Made by a program: the position numbers and the translations under genes
Notes under the pieces: generated by a model
Databases searched by the model: none
What the model saw: the letters and a program-made list of their open reading frames with translations, nothing else
Told to the model about the DNA's origin: nothing
Assembly: GCA_963828505.1 (NCBI GenBank)
Contig: CAWHFM010000004.1
Span: 1 to 64,000, forward strand
Direction of reading: 5' to 3'
Source of the DNA: Bog-473 sp963828505
Lineage (GTDB): Bacteria; Actinomycetota; Acidimicrobiia; Acidimicrobiales; RAAP-2
DNA length: 64,000 bases
In this document: positions 28,369-36,905 of the stretch, in pieces
How the letters are laid out: every line of letters starts with the position of its first letter
Numbering within the stretch: position 1 is the first letter of the stretch

Positions 28369-28420
28369 GACTCGCCTCATCCCTTCGGTCGGTTCCAGGT
28401 CGGTCACGCCTTGCCAGTCC

Positions 28421-29272
28421 TCATGGTTCGGAGCTGTACTCAGTCGCTTTGCGTCCGCGGTCGGCTCCCATTAGGTGCTGGCCCCTCCGGGAATGTTCTG
28501 TCCCACCAGCCAGCTGATGGAATTCGAGCGCGTCGGTCAATGTCCAGTTGGGATTGCCCTGGTGGTGGAGATTCCGCAGGCCGCCCTCGTTGAGCAGACT
28601 GGTCAGCTTCTGACCCAGCTGCCCGTGCAGATCGGGCGGATTCGAATCGGTGAAGCGTTCATGTCCCGTGGGATCGATGAGGAAGTAGCCGTCGGTGTGG
28701 TCGACGTCGTAGGTGAGCGGTTTGCCGGTGAGCCAGTCGATCTTCGCGGGCTGCTCCTCGGGGACGATCTGCACCGAGACCCCGAGGTACTTCCAGAGGG
28801 CGTCCAAGTTGACCGGCGTCCCGGTGAGCAGGGTCCAATCCGCACCGAATTCCCTCGAGTAGGCGGTGAGCCGGGCCGGCGTGTCACGTCGAGGGTCCAC
28901 GGTGATCTCCATGAACACGACCTTCTGGGCGAGTCCGGCCGCGTCGACGTCTCGCTGGAGGGCGATGAATGCGCCGGTGACCAGAGGGCACTCGTCCTGG
29001 CACAGAGTCAAGAAAGGTGCCATGACGATGTACTTGCCCCGATACGCCGCCAGCGACGTCGAAGCACCCGAGGACGAGATCAAGGGGATGCTGGGAATCG
29101 CACGGTCCTGCACGATGCCCTGGCTGGCCGGAGGTGGGGGTGGAGCACCACCTGCGCTCCCGCACGCCGCCAATACCGGCGAGAGGCAGAGCAGTGCCAA
29201 CAACAGCGCCAGTGACCTCGTGACGACGTGGGCGCCGACGAATGCTCTCGGCCCGATACTGCGCTTCACCAT
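28421..29272 (-). CDS. SCO1/SenC-family copper chaperone lipoprotein
   Basis: 283 aa. A lipobox (SPVLAAC) ends the signal sequence near residue 37, so it should be anchored on the outer face of the membrane. The thioredoxin-like core has the Cu-binding pair LCQDECPLV (CX3C) near residue 90 and a partner His in DVDHTDGYFLIDP. SCO proteins deliver copper to the CuA site of cytochrome oxidase or reduce its cysteines. The start ATG overlaps the ctaG stop (ATGGTGA), so the two are translationally coupled. The tail after about residue 235 is not typical of the family. Confidence 0.92.
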   Translation of the reverse strand: MVKRSIGPRAFVGAHVVTRSLALLLALLCLSPVLAACGSAGGAPPPPPASQGIVQDRAIPSIPLISSSGASTSLAAYRGKYIVMAPFLTLCQDECPLVTGAFIALQRDVDAAGLAQKVVFMEITVDPRRDTPARLTAYSREFGADWTLLTGTPVNLDALWKYLGVSVQIVPEEQPAKIDWLTGKPLTYDVDHTDGYFLIDPTGHERFTDSNPPDLHGQLGQKLTSLLNEGGLRNLHHQGNPNWTLTDALEFHQLAGGTEHSRRGQHLMGADRGRKATEYSSEP

Positions 29273-30177
29273 GCCCTCTCAGCGTCCCCGAGAAGCTGGA
29301 AGGTGCCAGAGGCATCGAGCTCGCGGTCGATGCGCACGGCCTTGCGCTCGTCCATGTGCATCCAGCGCAACGCGACCGGGATCATCGGCCAGAGCATGAG
29401 GGTGTCGCCGACGACCCACATGATGTCGCCGCCCACGTGGAGGTCGACAACATAGGAGGGGCCCCACGTGCGATGGGTGGCGAAGTAGGCCGGGAACAGT
29501 TCGTGGGAGGCTCCGGCCAGCGACAAGCCGGTGAAGGTGTCGATCGGGATGGCCATGAACAGGTAGAAGAACTGCAGGGCCGGGTGCAGGCGGTAGCGGT
29601 TGGGGTCCGATCCGAAGATCTGCCGCCAGAACAGGTAGCCCACGACCAAGAAGGCCAGGTGCTCGGCGTTGTGCACGGTCTCGTGCGTGAGCGTGTAGTT
29701 GTACCAAACCGTCAAATGCGTGATCGGGATGAGCACGGCGTAGAGCACGAAGGCGACGACCGGGTGGCCCACCAAGGTGGCCACCTTGGTGCGCAGCACC
29801 TCGGTCACGGCGATGTGGGCACTGCCCGTAGTGCTGCGCCAGGCCAGGTCGAGGGGGGAGGAGATGGCGAAGAGCGGCGCGGCCACCATGATCAGGAGGA
29901 TGTGCTGGATCATGTGGTCCCAAAAGAGCTCACCGTCGTAGACGCCAATGAAGCTGAAGATCGCCACGCCCGTGGTGAACAGTGCGCCGAGGAAGGCGAC
30001 CGTTTTGCCGACCGACCATCGGTGGCGGGGGTGCAGCAGGTTGTTGCGGCGTACCCCCCACAGGTAGAGGGCGAGGGCACTCGAGATCATCGCCACCGGG
30101 ACGAAATCGAACTGCGAGGAATAGAATTCTGAGCCCCGCAGGGGAGGGAGCGGTGCGTCGTAGAGGACGGCCAGCAC
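29266..30177 (-). CDS. ctaG: CtaG-family oxidase assembly membrane protein (copy 1)
   Basis: About 303 aa with seven membrane segments. WDHMIQHILLIMVAAPLFAISSP, HLTVWYNYTLTHETVHNAEHL and GDIMWVVGD are the CtaG-type His-containing motifs. I chose GTG at 30177 (VLAVLYDAPLPP) over the longer frame from 30243, because the extra 22 codons run through the promoter/operator of the divergent blaI gene and are not protein-like. First gene of a likely four-gene operon with SCO1, the DoxX-like fusion and the second ctaG. It should be controlled from the shared 89-bp region to blaI. Confidence 0.85.
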   Translation of the reverse strand: MLAVLYDAPLPPLRGSEFYSSQFDFVPVAMISSALALYLWGVRRNNLLHPRHRWSVGKTVAFLGALFTTGVAIFSFIGVYDGELFWDHMIQHILLIMVAAPLFAISSPLDLAWRSTTGSAHIAVTEVLRTKVATLVGHPVVAFVLYAVLIPITHLTVWYNYTLTHETVHNAEHLAFLVVGYLFWRQIFGSDPNRYRLHPALQFFYLFMAIPIDTFTGLSLAGASHELFPAYFATHRTWGPSYVVDLHVGGDIMWVVGDTLMLWPMIPVALRWMHMDERKAVRIDRELDASGTFQLLGDAERAW

Positions 30178-30180
30178 GAA

Positions 30181-30209
30181 TTGGACGGTACTACTACGCT
30201 GTGTAGAAT
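30181..30209 (+). promoter_or_regulatory. blaI promoter with embedded BlaI-type operator
   Basis: TTGGAC (30181-30186), 17-bp spacer, TAGAAT (30204-30209): a near-consensus housekeeping promoter reading towards blaI. Inside it is the dyad CTAC-GCTGT-GTAG (30194-30206), with the same half-sites and 5-bp spacing as BlaI/MecI-type operators. Binding would cover the -10 box and also sits 17-29 bp before the ctaG start on the other strand. Confidence 0.65.
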
Positions 30210-30266
30210 CCCAGTCGTCCGCCCGGCTCAACGGCCGCGGCAAGGGAGTTGCGTAGAAGGGAGGGT

Positions 30267-30638
30267 ATGGCGGGGCTGGGTGAACTCGAACGCAGGGTGA
30301 TGGACGTCCTCTGGGGCTCCATGGGAGAGCCGATGACGGGTCGCCAAATCGCCGACGAGCTGCCCGACCGCGCCTACACCACGGTGCTCACCATTCTCGA
30401 GCGTCTGCGCCGAAAGAACCTGGTGGAGCGGACTACGGAAGAGAAGGCACACCACTTCGCGGCCACCGCCAGCCGGGAGAGCTACATGGCCGAGCTGATG
30501 GTCGAGGCGCTGGGGAGTTCCCAGGATCGGCATGCGGTCCTCGTACGTTTCGCCGAGGTGGTGAGCGCCGAGGAGGCCGTCGTCCTACGCCGGGCGCTCG
30601 AAGACCTGCCCGACGGCCGCGGCGAGAAGAAGCCGTGA
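30267..30638 (+). CDS. blaI: BlaI/MecI-family transcriptional repressor
   Basis: 123 aa. N-terminal winged helix (LGELERRVMDVLWGS, MTGRQIADELP, YTTVLTILERLRRKNLVER) and a C-terminal dimerisation helix region that the partner protease would cleave in the classic systems. The start at 30267 follows GAAGGGAGGG; the track from 30249 has no such site. The gene overlaps the M56 peptidase gene by four bases (GTGA) and diverges from the ctaG operon. A BlaI-type dyad lies in its own promoter, so autoregulation is likely. CopY, a copper-responsive repressor, belongs to the same family, which fits the copper-related neighbours. Confidence 0.93.
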   Translation: MAGLGELERRVMDVLWGSMGEPMTGRQIADELPDRAYTTVLTILERLRRKNLVERTTEEKAHHFAATASRESYMAELMVEALGSSQDRHAVLVRFAEVVSAEEAVVLRRALEDLPDGRGEKKP

Positions 30639-31549
30639 ACCTCTACCTCGACGCCGGGCTGCTCAGCGCATTCGTCGTGCTGCTGGTGTGGCCGTTCAGT
30701 ACGTGGCTGGCTCGGGCGAGCTGGGTCACCCGCTCTCCCCGTGCCGCCGTGGCGCTCTGGCACTCGACAGGCCTCAGCGCCACTCTGGCGACGATCGGAG
30801 CGGGCCTCTGCGTCGCCACCGAGCGCTTCCATGCCGGCTTCGTCGGCGGCCTGGGCGAACTGACGGAGGGTCTCGTCGGTGGACATCCTCTCCAGGGACT
30901 CGGCCTGCCCGACGCACTCGGTCTGACTTTGGCGGCCGATGTCGGCGTCGTGCTCGTCAGCGTGATCGGAGTGGTCACGTTGCGCACCGTCCTGGCCCGA
31001 GCGCGCCATCGCCGCCTGCTCAATCTGCTGGCCGATCCCTCTCGAAAGCCTTCGGGCACTCTCACGCTCGAACACCCGTCCCCCGTGGCCTACTGTCTGC
31101 CCGGCATCCGTCCTCGCATCGTCATCAGCTCGGGCACGGTGCGACTTCTCGACCAGGCGCAGCTGGCCGCGGTCATCGAGCACGAACGTGGACATGCACA
31201 CGAGCGCCACGGGCTGGTAATGCTGCCGATGACGAGTTTGACCGAACCCTTCCGGTGGGCCCCGTTCGCCCGCCTTGCCCCGCGTGCGGTCGCCGACCTG
31301 CTCGAGATGGCTGCCGACGATCATGCCGCCCGGCTGCACGCCCCCTCGTCCTTGGCCTCAGCACTCGTGGCCTTGTCCACGGCGGGCGCTCCCCCCCGCT
31401 GTTCCCTCGCGTTCGCCTCCCACGGTGTCAATGCCCGAGTGCACCGGCTCCTTGCTGGCGGACGGATCTCCAAGACGGTGTCCGCAGGGGCGGGGCTGCT
31501 CTGCGTGGCGTCTGTTGCCACACCCTTGGCCCTTCTCCTGCTTTCGTAA
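30635..31549 (+). CDS. M56-family membrane metallopeptidase (BlaR1-like, no sensor domain)
   Basis: 304 aa. Three to four membrane segments, with the zinc-protease motif HERGHAHERH (HEXXH) near residue 188 and the downstream EMAADDHA helix that would supply a third ligand. PSPVAYCLPGIRPRIVISSG precedes the active site as in other M56 proteins. The penicillin-binding sensor domain of staphylococcal BlaR1 is missing, so the signal must be sensed by the membrane part or a partner. It is coupled to blaI by a GTGA overlap; the expected substrate is BlaI. The C-terminus ends in a hydrophobic segment (PLALLLLS). Confidence 0.9.
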   Translation: MNLYLDAGLLSAFVVLLVWPFSTWLARASWVTRSPRAAVALWHSTGLSATLATIGAGLCVATERFHAGFVGGLGELTEGLVGGHPLQGLGLPDALGLTLAADVGVVLVSVIGVVTLRTVLARARHRRLLNLLADPSRKPSGTLTLEHPSPVAYCLPGIRPRIVISSGTVRLLDQAQLAAVIEHERGHAHERHGLVMLPMTSLTEPFRWAPFARLAPRAVADLLEMAADDHAARLHAPSSLASALVALSTAGAPPRCSLAFASHGVNARVHRLLAGGRISKTVSAGAGLLCVASVATPLALLLLS

Positions 31550-31656
31550 CGAACCCGGACCCCCTCGGGCCCGATCAGGGAGCACTCGGCCGGCACGGCC
31601 TGAACCGGCCCTGGGTCACGTCTTCGGGCTCCACGAACTTGACTCGAGATGGGAGA

Positions 31657-32751
31657 TCAGGTGATGGCGAGCATCCGTTCCAACGCCACCTTGGCCCACT
31701 CGGCCGTGTCGGCGTCGACGGTGATGCGATTGCGCACCTCGCCCTCGACCAGGCCCTCGAGGACCCAGGCCAGGTGCTGGGGGTCGATGCGCGACATGGT
31801 CGAGCAGGGGCACACGAGCGGATCGAGGCACACCACCGTCTTGTCGGGTGACTCGTGGTCGAGGCGGTTGACGAGGTGGATCTCGGTGGCCACGCCGATC
31901 ACCGAACCGGTGGGAGCCGCGTCGACGGCGCGGATGATGGCGTCGGTCGAGCCCACGACGTCCCCGAGCTCGACCACCTCGTGGGCGCATTCGGGGTGGA
32001 TCATCACGATGCCGCCGGGATGCTCTTCACGGAAGGCGTCGACATGCTCGGGACGGAAGCGCTGGTGGACGGAGCAGTGCCCCTTCCAGAGCAGCAGGGT
32101 CGACTCCTTGACCTCGCGATCGGTGAGACCCCCCACGGCCTGGCGCGGGTTCCACACGTACATGTCGTCGGCGCCGTAGCCGAGCTGGTAGCCGGTGTTG
32201 CGGCCCAGGTGCTGATCGGGGAAGAAGAGGACGCGCTCGCCGCGATTCAGCGCCCACGTGAGCACGGCGCGCGCGTTGGACGACGTGCACACGGCCCCGC
32301 CGTGACGACCGACGAAGGCCTTGAGCGCAGCGGCGGAGTTCATGTAGGTCACCGGGACCAGTCGGTCGACGTCGACCACGGTGGCCAGATCGTCCCAGGC
32401 CTCCTCGACCTGGTCGATGTCGGCCATGTCGGCCATGGAGCAGCCGGCGTTCAGGTCCGGCAGGAGGACCTTCTGCTCGGGTGCGGTGAGGATGTCGGCG
32501 GACTCGGCCATGAAGTGCACCCCGCAGAACACGATGAACTCAGCCTCGTGCTGGCTGGCCGCGGTGCGGGACAGACCGAAGGAGTCGCCCCGGGCGTCGG
32601 CCCACCGCATCACGTCGTCGCGCTGGTAGTGGTGACCGAGGACGAAGACCCGGGAGCCGAGGGCGGCCCGGGCGGAGCGGATCATCCCGGCCAGCTCGTC
32701 GTCGGACGCGGCGCCGTAGCGCTCGGGGAGGGGCTTCTGGAGCCTGAACAT
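31657..32751 (-). CDS. nadA: Quinolinate synthase
   Basis: About 364 aa. Condenses iminoaspartate with dihydroxyacetone phosphate to quinolinate in de novo NAD synthesis, using a [4Fe-4S] cluster held by three cysteines. These are visible in FCGVHFMAESADIL, the C of HPECAHEV and CPCSTMSR. VLGHHYQRDDVMRWAD is the N-terminal substrate motif. The start at 32751 (MFRLQKPL) gives the family length; 39 extra codons in the open frame upstream are Arg/Pro-rich and unlikely. nadB and nadC are not adjacent. Convergent with the M56 gene across 107 bp. Confidence 0.95.
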   Translation of the reverse strand: MFRLQKPLPERYGAASDDELAGMIRSARAALGSRVFVLGHHYQRDDVMRWADARGDSFGLSRTAASQHEAEFIVFCGVHFMAESADILTAPEQKVLLPDLNAGCSMADMADIDQVEEAWDDLATVVDVDRLVPVTYMNSAAALKAFVGRHGGAVCTSSNARAVLTWALNRGERVLFFPDQHLGRNTGYQLGYGADDMYVWNPRQAVGGLTDREVKESTLLLWKGHCSVHQRFRPEHVDAFREEHPGGIVMIHPECAHEVVELGDVVGSTDAIIRAVDAAPTGSVIGVATEIHLVNRLDHESPDKTVVCLDPLVCPCSTMSRIDPQHLAWVLEGLVEGEVRNRITVDADTAEWAKVALERMLAIT

Positions 32752-33000
32752 CGTGTCTGCCCCCTTCGAGGGAGTGCATCGATCTGGCCGGCGGGGACAG
32801 CCTGGTCGCCCATCCGCGGGTATGTCGGCCTCGATGCGAGGTTTTCTGCCGGATACCAGGCCCGGCACCAGCCAGTTTATCGCCGGCTCGGCCTGGTCGC
32901 GCTGCCCCGGTCCGTTCTAGGGGGTGCGCCAGGGGTGACCCGGGCCGGGCGGCCCCTCGGTCGCGCTCGAAGCCGGCCCGGCCGCGCCATAGTGGAAGTG

Positions 33001-34866
33001 ATGCAGTATCGGCCCCCCACCGGGTCCATTCCCGACGCCCCGGGCTCGTACCAGTTCTACGACGCCGAGGGCCGCGTGCTGTACGTGGGCAAGGCCAAGT
33101 CGCTGCGGCACCGCCTGCCCAATTACTGGCAGGAGTCCGCCAAGCTGGGGCCGCGGACGGCACAGATGGTGGCCCAGGCCGACCACGTCGAGTGGGTGGT
33201 CGTCGACAGCGAGGTGGACGCGCTCATCCTCGAGCACTCGCTGATTCAGGCGCACCTGCCCCGGTACAACGTCCGGCTCAAGGACGACAAGAGCTATCCC
33301 TGGCTGGCGGTCACGCTCAACGAGGAGTGGCCCCGGCCGGCGGTCGTCCGGGGCCACAAGCGCAAGGGCGTGCGCTACTTCGGGCCCTACGGCAACGCCG
33401 GCGCCATCCGCTCCACACTCGACCTGCTCGTGCGCAGCTTCCCGGTGCGGACGTGCTCGGACAACAAGTTCAAGCGGCACGAGCGCCTGGGACGCCCGTG
33501 CCTCCTCTACGACATCGACCGTTGCTCGGGCCCGTGCGTCGGCGCGGTCGACCACGAGGCGTACGCGGGCTACGTCGAGGACCTTATGGAATTCCTCTCG
33601 GGCGACACCGAGCCCGTGCTGGCCCGGTTGCAGACGGAGATGCTGACCGCGTCGGAGGAGCTCCAGTTCGAGCGCGCGGCGCGTCTGCGTGACCGCATCG
33701 CCGCCGTGCACAAGGCGGCCGAGACCCAACAGATGGTCTCGGAGCGGCCCGAGGACTTCGACGTCGTCGGGATCGCCGAGGACCCGCTCGAGGCGTCGAT
33801 TCAGATCTTCCGGGTGCGCCGGGGACGGGTCGTGGGACACCGCGGCTTCGTGGCCGAGAAGGTGGAGGACCTCTCCGCCGCCGACTTCTTGTCGCTGGTC
33901 GTGTCCCAGGTGTACGGGGCGGTGGGTGCAGAGGTGCCGAGGCGGGTCCTGGTGCCCCAGGAGCCGGCCGATCTGGAGCTGTTGCAGAGTTGGCTCGGGA
34001 CGAACCGGGGCGGCCCCGTCGACATCGCGGTGCCCCGGCGCGGCGCCAAGCGCGCCCTGCAGGAGATGGTGGCCCGGACCGCCGGCGAGGACCTGGCTCG
34101 ACACCGGCTCCGGAGAGCGAGCGACCACAACGCGCGCTCGAAGGCGCTCACCGAGCTCCAGCTGGCGCTCGGCCTGCAAGAGGCGCCCTTGCGGATTGAG
34201 TGCTACGACATGAGCCACCTGCAAGGGACCGACTACGTGGGCTCCATGGTGGTGCTCGAGGACGGCCTGCCCAAGCGATCCGACTACCGGCGTTTCAACG
34301 TCAAGAGCGTGGCGGGCAACGACGACTACGCGGCGATGGAAGAGGTGCTGACGAGACGCCTCACCGCGCTGAAGGAGCCCGACAAGCCGACGGCCGGCGG
34401 ACGGCCCCGCCGTTTCGCCTACCGCCCCAACCTCCTGCTCGTCGACGGGGGCAAGGGTCAGCTCGGGGTGGCCGAGCGGGTGGTGAGCCAACTCGGGCTC
34501 GAGGGCGAGGTGGAGCTGGCCGCGCTGGCCAAGCAGTTCGAAGAGGTGTATCGGCCGGGCTCGCCCGACCCGGTACGCATCCGGCGCGGCTCGGACGCCC
34601 TGTACCTGCTCCAGCGCGTGCGCGACGAGGCGCACCGCTTCGCCATCACGTTCCATCGTGAGCGCCGGCGCAAGCGCATGACCAGAAGCTTCCTCGACGG
34701 CATCCCGGGCCTCGGCCCGACCCGCAAGGCCCGCCTGGTCAAGGAGCTCGGGAGCGTGAACGCGGTGCGGGCGGCAACCCTGGACCAGCTCCAGGCGCTG
34801 TCCTGGCTGCCCGACGCGGTGGCCCTGGCCGTCTATGACGGCGTGCGTCAGGCTGGTGGTCGATGA
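33001..34866 (+). CDS. uvrC: UvrABC excinuclease subunit C
   Basis: 621 aa. Makes both incisions in nucleotide excision repair. The N-terminal GIY-YIG domain (PGSYQFYDAEGRVLYVGKAK) makes the 3' cut. The cysteine set CSGPCVGAVDHEAY follows, then a UVR motif (ELQFERAARLRDRI) binds UvrB. The C-terminal RNase H-like domain (IECYDMSHLQGTDYVGSMVV, LLVDGGKGQL) makes the 5' cut, and a final helix-hairpin-helix (IPGLGPTRKARLVKELGSV) binds DNA. Overlaps rapZ by four bases (ATGA). It begins the conserved run uvrC-rapZ-yvcK. Confidence 0.97.
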   Translation: MQYRPPTGSIPDAPGSYQFYDAEGRVLYVGKAKSLRHRLPNYWQESAKLGPRTAQMVAQADHVEWVVVDSEVDALILEHSLIQAHLPRYNVRLKDDKSYPWLAVTLNEEWPRPAVVRGHKRKGVRYFGPYGNAGAIRSTLDLLVRSFPVRTCSDNKFKRHERLGRPCLLYDIDRCSGPCVGAVDHEAYAGYVEDLMEFLSGDTEPVLARLQTEMLTASEELQFERAARLRDRIAAVHKAAETQQMVSERPEDFDVVGIAEDPLEASIQIFRVRRGRVVGHRGFVAEKVEDLSAADFLSLVVSQVYGAVGAEVPRRVLVPQEPADLELLQSWLGTNRGGPVDIAVPRRGAKRALQEMVARTAGEDLARHRLRRASDHNARSKALTELQLALGLQEAPLRIECYDMSHLQGTDYVGSMVVLEDGLPKRSDYRRFNVKSVAGNDDYAAMEEVLTRRLTALKEPDKPTAGGRPRRFAYRPNLLLVDGGKGQLGVAERVVSQLGLEGEVELAALAKQFEEVYRPGSPDPVRIRRGSDALYLLQRVRDEAHRFAITFHRERRRKRMTRSFLDGIPGLGPTRKARLVKELGSVNAVRAATLDQLQALSWLPDAVALAVYDGVRQAGGR

Positions 34867-35819
34867 ACCGGGACCCGACGAGCCGGGACAGCCGGGACGC
34901 ACGGGAAGGGTGGGACGCCATGAGCGAGGACGAGCCGGCTGAGCGGGGCGCGTCGGTGAGCGAGCTCCTCGTCGTCACGGGGATGTCCGGCGCGGGCCGT
35001 TCGACGGCGGCGGCGACCCTCGAGGACCTGGGTTGGTTCGTCATCGACAACCTCCCGGCCGAGCTCATGATGAAGATGGCCGAGATCGTCGACCGGCCGG
35101 GATCCGGACTCGGGCGGGTCGTACTCGTGATCGGCCGCGGCGCTGCCAACACCGGTTCGGAGTACTTCGACGACCTGCCCGACCTGTTGGATCAGCTGCG
35201 CAAGAGCCGGTCGCGGGTCCGGGTCGTCTTCCTCGACGCTCCCGACGACGTCCTGGTTCGTCGCTACGAGGGGACCAGGCGCCGCCATCCCCTGGCCGCC
35301 CGCGGCGTGGAGGAGTCGATCGCCGACGAGCGCCGGCTGCTGGAGTCCGTGCGCGAACGAGCCGATCTGCTCATCGACACGGGTGAGCTCAACTCGAACC
35401 AGCTGCGGTCGAGGATCCTCGAAGCCTTCGGCGACGACGAGATCCCGAACATGCAGACGTCGGTCATCTCCTTCGGGTACAAGCACGGGATCCCGCTCGA
35501 CGTCGACATCGTCTTCGACTGCCGGTTCCTGCCCAACCCCTTCTGGGTGGAGGAGCTGCGCCCCTACAGCGGGTTGGAAGCGCCCGTACGCGACTACGTG
35601 CTGTGCCAACCGGATTCGGTCGCGTTCTTGGAGAAGGTCGACGACCTGCTCACCAGCCTCCTGCCGGCCTTCGTCCGCGAAGGGAAGTCGTACCTGACCA
35701 TCGCCATCGGTTGTACCGGTGGCCGGCATCGGTCCGTGGCGTTGGCCGAGGCGCTGGCCGAGCGGCTCCACGCCGACGCCCAGGCCGTGTCGGTCTTCCA
35801 CCGGGACATCGACCGATGA
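34863..35819 (+). CDS. rapZ: RapZ-family nucleotide-binding protein
   Basis: 318 aa. P-loop VVTGMSGAGRSTAAATLEDLG near residue 37, then FVIDNLPAEL and DAPDDVLVRRYEGTRRRHPL, and the C-terminal domain with FGYKHGIPLDVDIVFDCRFLPNP and CTGGRHRSVALAEAL. In E. coli RapZ steers a small RNA to RNase E to control glucosamine-6-phosphate synthase; in actinobacteria the role is less clear. The first 30 residues are charged and not conserved-looking, so translation could begin at ATG 34920. Overlaps uvrC and yvcK by four bases on each side, so the three genes form one coupled operon. Confidence 0.93.
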   Translation: MNRDPTSRDSRDAREGWDAMSEDEPAERGASVSELLVVTGMSGAGRSTAAATLEDLGWFVIDNLPAELMMKMAEIVDRPGSGLGRVVLVIGRGAANTGSEYFDDLPDLLDQLRKSRSRVRVVFLDAPDDVLVRRYEGTRRRHPLAARGVEESIADERRLLESVRERADLLIDTGELNSNQLRSRILEAFGDDEIPNMQTSVISFGYKHGIPLDVDIVFDCRFLPNPFWVEELRPYSGLEAPVRDYVLCQPDSVAFLEKVDDLLTSLLPAFVREGKSYLTIAIGCTGGRHRSVALAEALAERLHADAQAVSVFHRDIDR

Positions 35820-36688
35820 CGCCGACCCGGCCGTCCGTCGTCGCCATCGGGGGTGGCCACGGGACGGCGACGACCCTCAAGGCGGCCCGCCGCTACGCCG
35901 GGACCCTCACCGGGGTGGTGTCGGTGGCCGACGACGGCGGGAGCAGCGGCCGCCTCCGGGAGCTCTTGAACGTGGTGGCGCTGGGCGACATCCGCAAGTG
36001 CCTCGTGGCCCTGGCCGACGAGGACTCGGCTCTCGCCGTCGCGTTCGAGCGCCGCTTCGAAGAGGGCGAGCTCCGGGGGCACGCCCTCGGGAACCTGATC
36101 CTGACCGGGCTGATCGACGCCACCGGCGATCTCGTTCTCGGCGTGCGCGAGGCGGCCACGCTCCTCGGGGCCGACGGCGACGTCCTGCCGGCGACGACGG
36201 AACCGGTCGTGCTCAACGCCGTGTCAGCCCTCGGCACGGTGGCGGGGCAGGTGGCGGTCATGGGCACCGGCGACATCTCGACCGTGTCCTTGGTGCCCGA
36301 GGACGCCCAGGCGCCGCCACTCGCGGTCGAACGCATCATGGAAGCGGACCAGGTCGTGATCGGCCCCGGGTCGCTCTTCACGAGCGTGCTGGCCGCCGTG
36401 GCGGTGAGAGACATCGCCGAGGCGGTCGCCGCCACCAAGGGAAAAGTGGTCTACGTGTGCAACCTTCATCCGCAGATCCCCGAGACCGAGGGCTACGACA
36501 TCGCGTCCCATCTGGGCGCCCTGGCCAGGCACCATGTTCCGGTCGACATGGTGCTCTGTGACACCATCGCGGGCATGGAGGTCGGCACCACGGACGTGCC
36601 GGTTCTTAATCTTCCGTTGACGGGTGACAACACTCACGTCCACAGCCCGGCCAAACTGGCGCAGGCGCTGGCCGGTCTGCTGGCATAG
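35816..36688 (+). CDS. yvcK: YvcK/CofD-like UDP-sugar-binding protein
   Basis: 290 aa. Begins VVAIGGGHGTATTLKAARRYAG and continues with VVSVADDGGSSGRLRELL, LGDIRKCLVALAD, GHALGNLILTGL and VIGPGSLFTSVL, all hallmarks of the YvcK (GlmR/CuvA) group. These proteins bind UDP-GlcNAc-type sugars and link central carbon flow to cell-wall synthesis. Start ATG overlaps the rapZ stop. In many actinobacteria the next gene is whiA; here 217 bp without a gene come next and then gap. Confidence 0.93.
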   Translation: MTPTRPSVVAIGGGHGTATTLKAARRYAGTLTGVVSVADDGGSSGRLRELLNVVALGDIRKCLVALADEDSALAVAFERRFEEGELRGHALGNLILTGLIDATGDLVLGVREAATLLGADGDVLPATTEPVVLNAVSALGTVAGQVAVMGTGDISTVSLVPEDAQAPPLAVERIMEADQVVIGPGSLFTSVLAAVAVRDIAEAVAATKGKVVYVCNLHPQIPETEGYDIASHLGALARHHVPVDMVLCDTIAGMEVGTTDVPVLNLPLTGDNTHVHSPAKLAQALAGLLA

Positions 36689-36905
36689 GCGCACTGATGA
36701 CTGGCACCGTTGCCTGGGCGACAGGAGTAGGCGAACCATTGACCGAAGACATGGCATGGCACGCCCTCGGACCGTCGTCGCGGCCCGGGACGGCAGCGAA
36801 AATCGGAGCGTCGGCAGCAGCAATCGAACAGTCGATACGGCCAACCGGGCCGGCACACCGCGATCGGTGTCCAAGGGGGGCAAACGAGAGAGGGAGCACG
36901 ACCAC

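Noticed and set aside
32917..34902. 661-codon open frame antisense to uvrC
   Set aside because: Same artefact; uvrC is unmistakable on the other strand.
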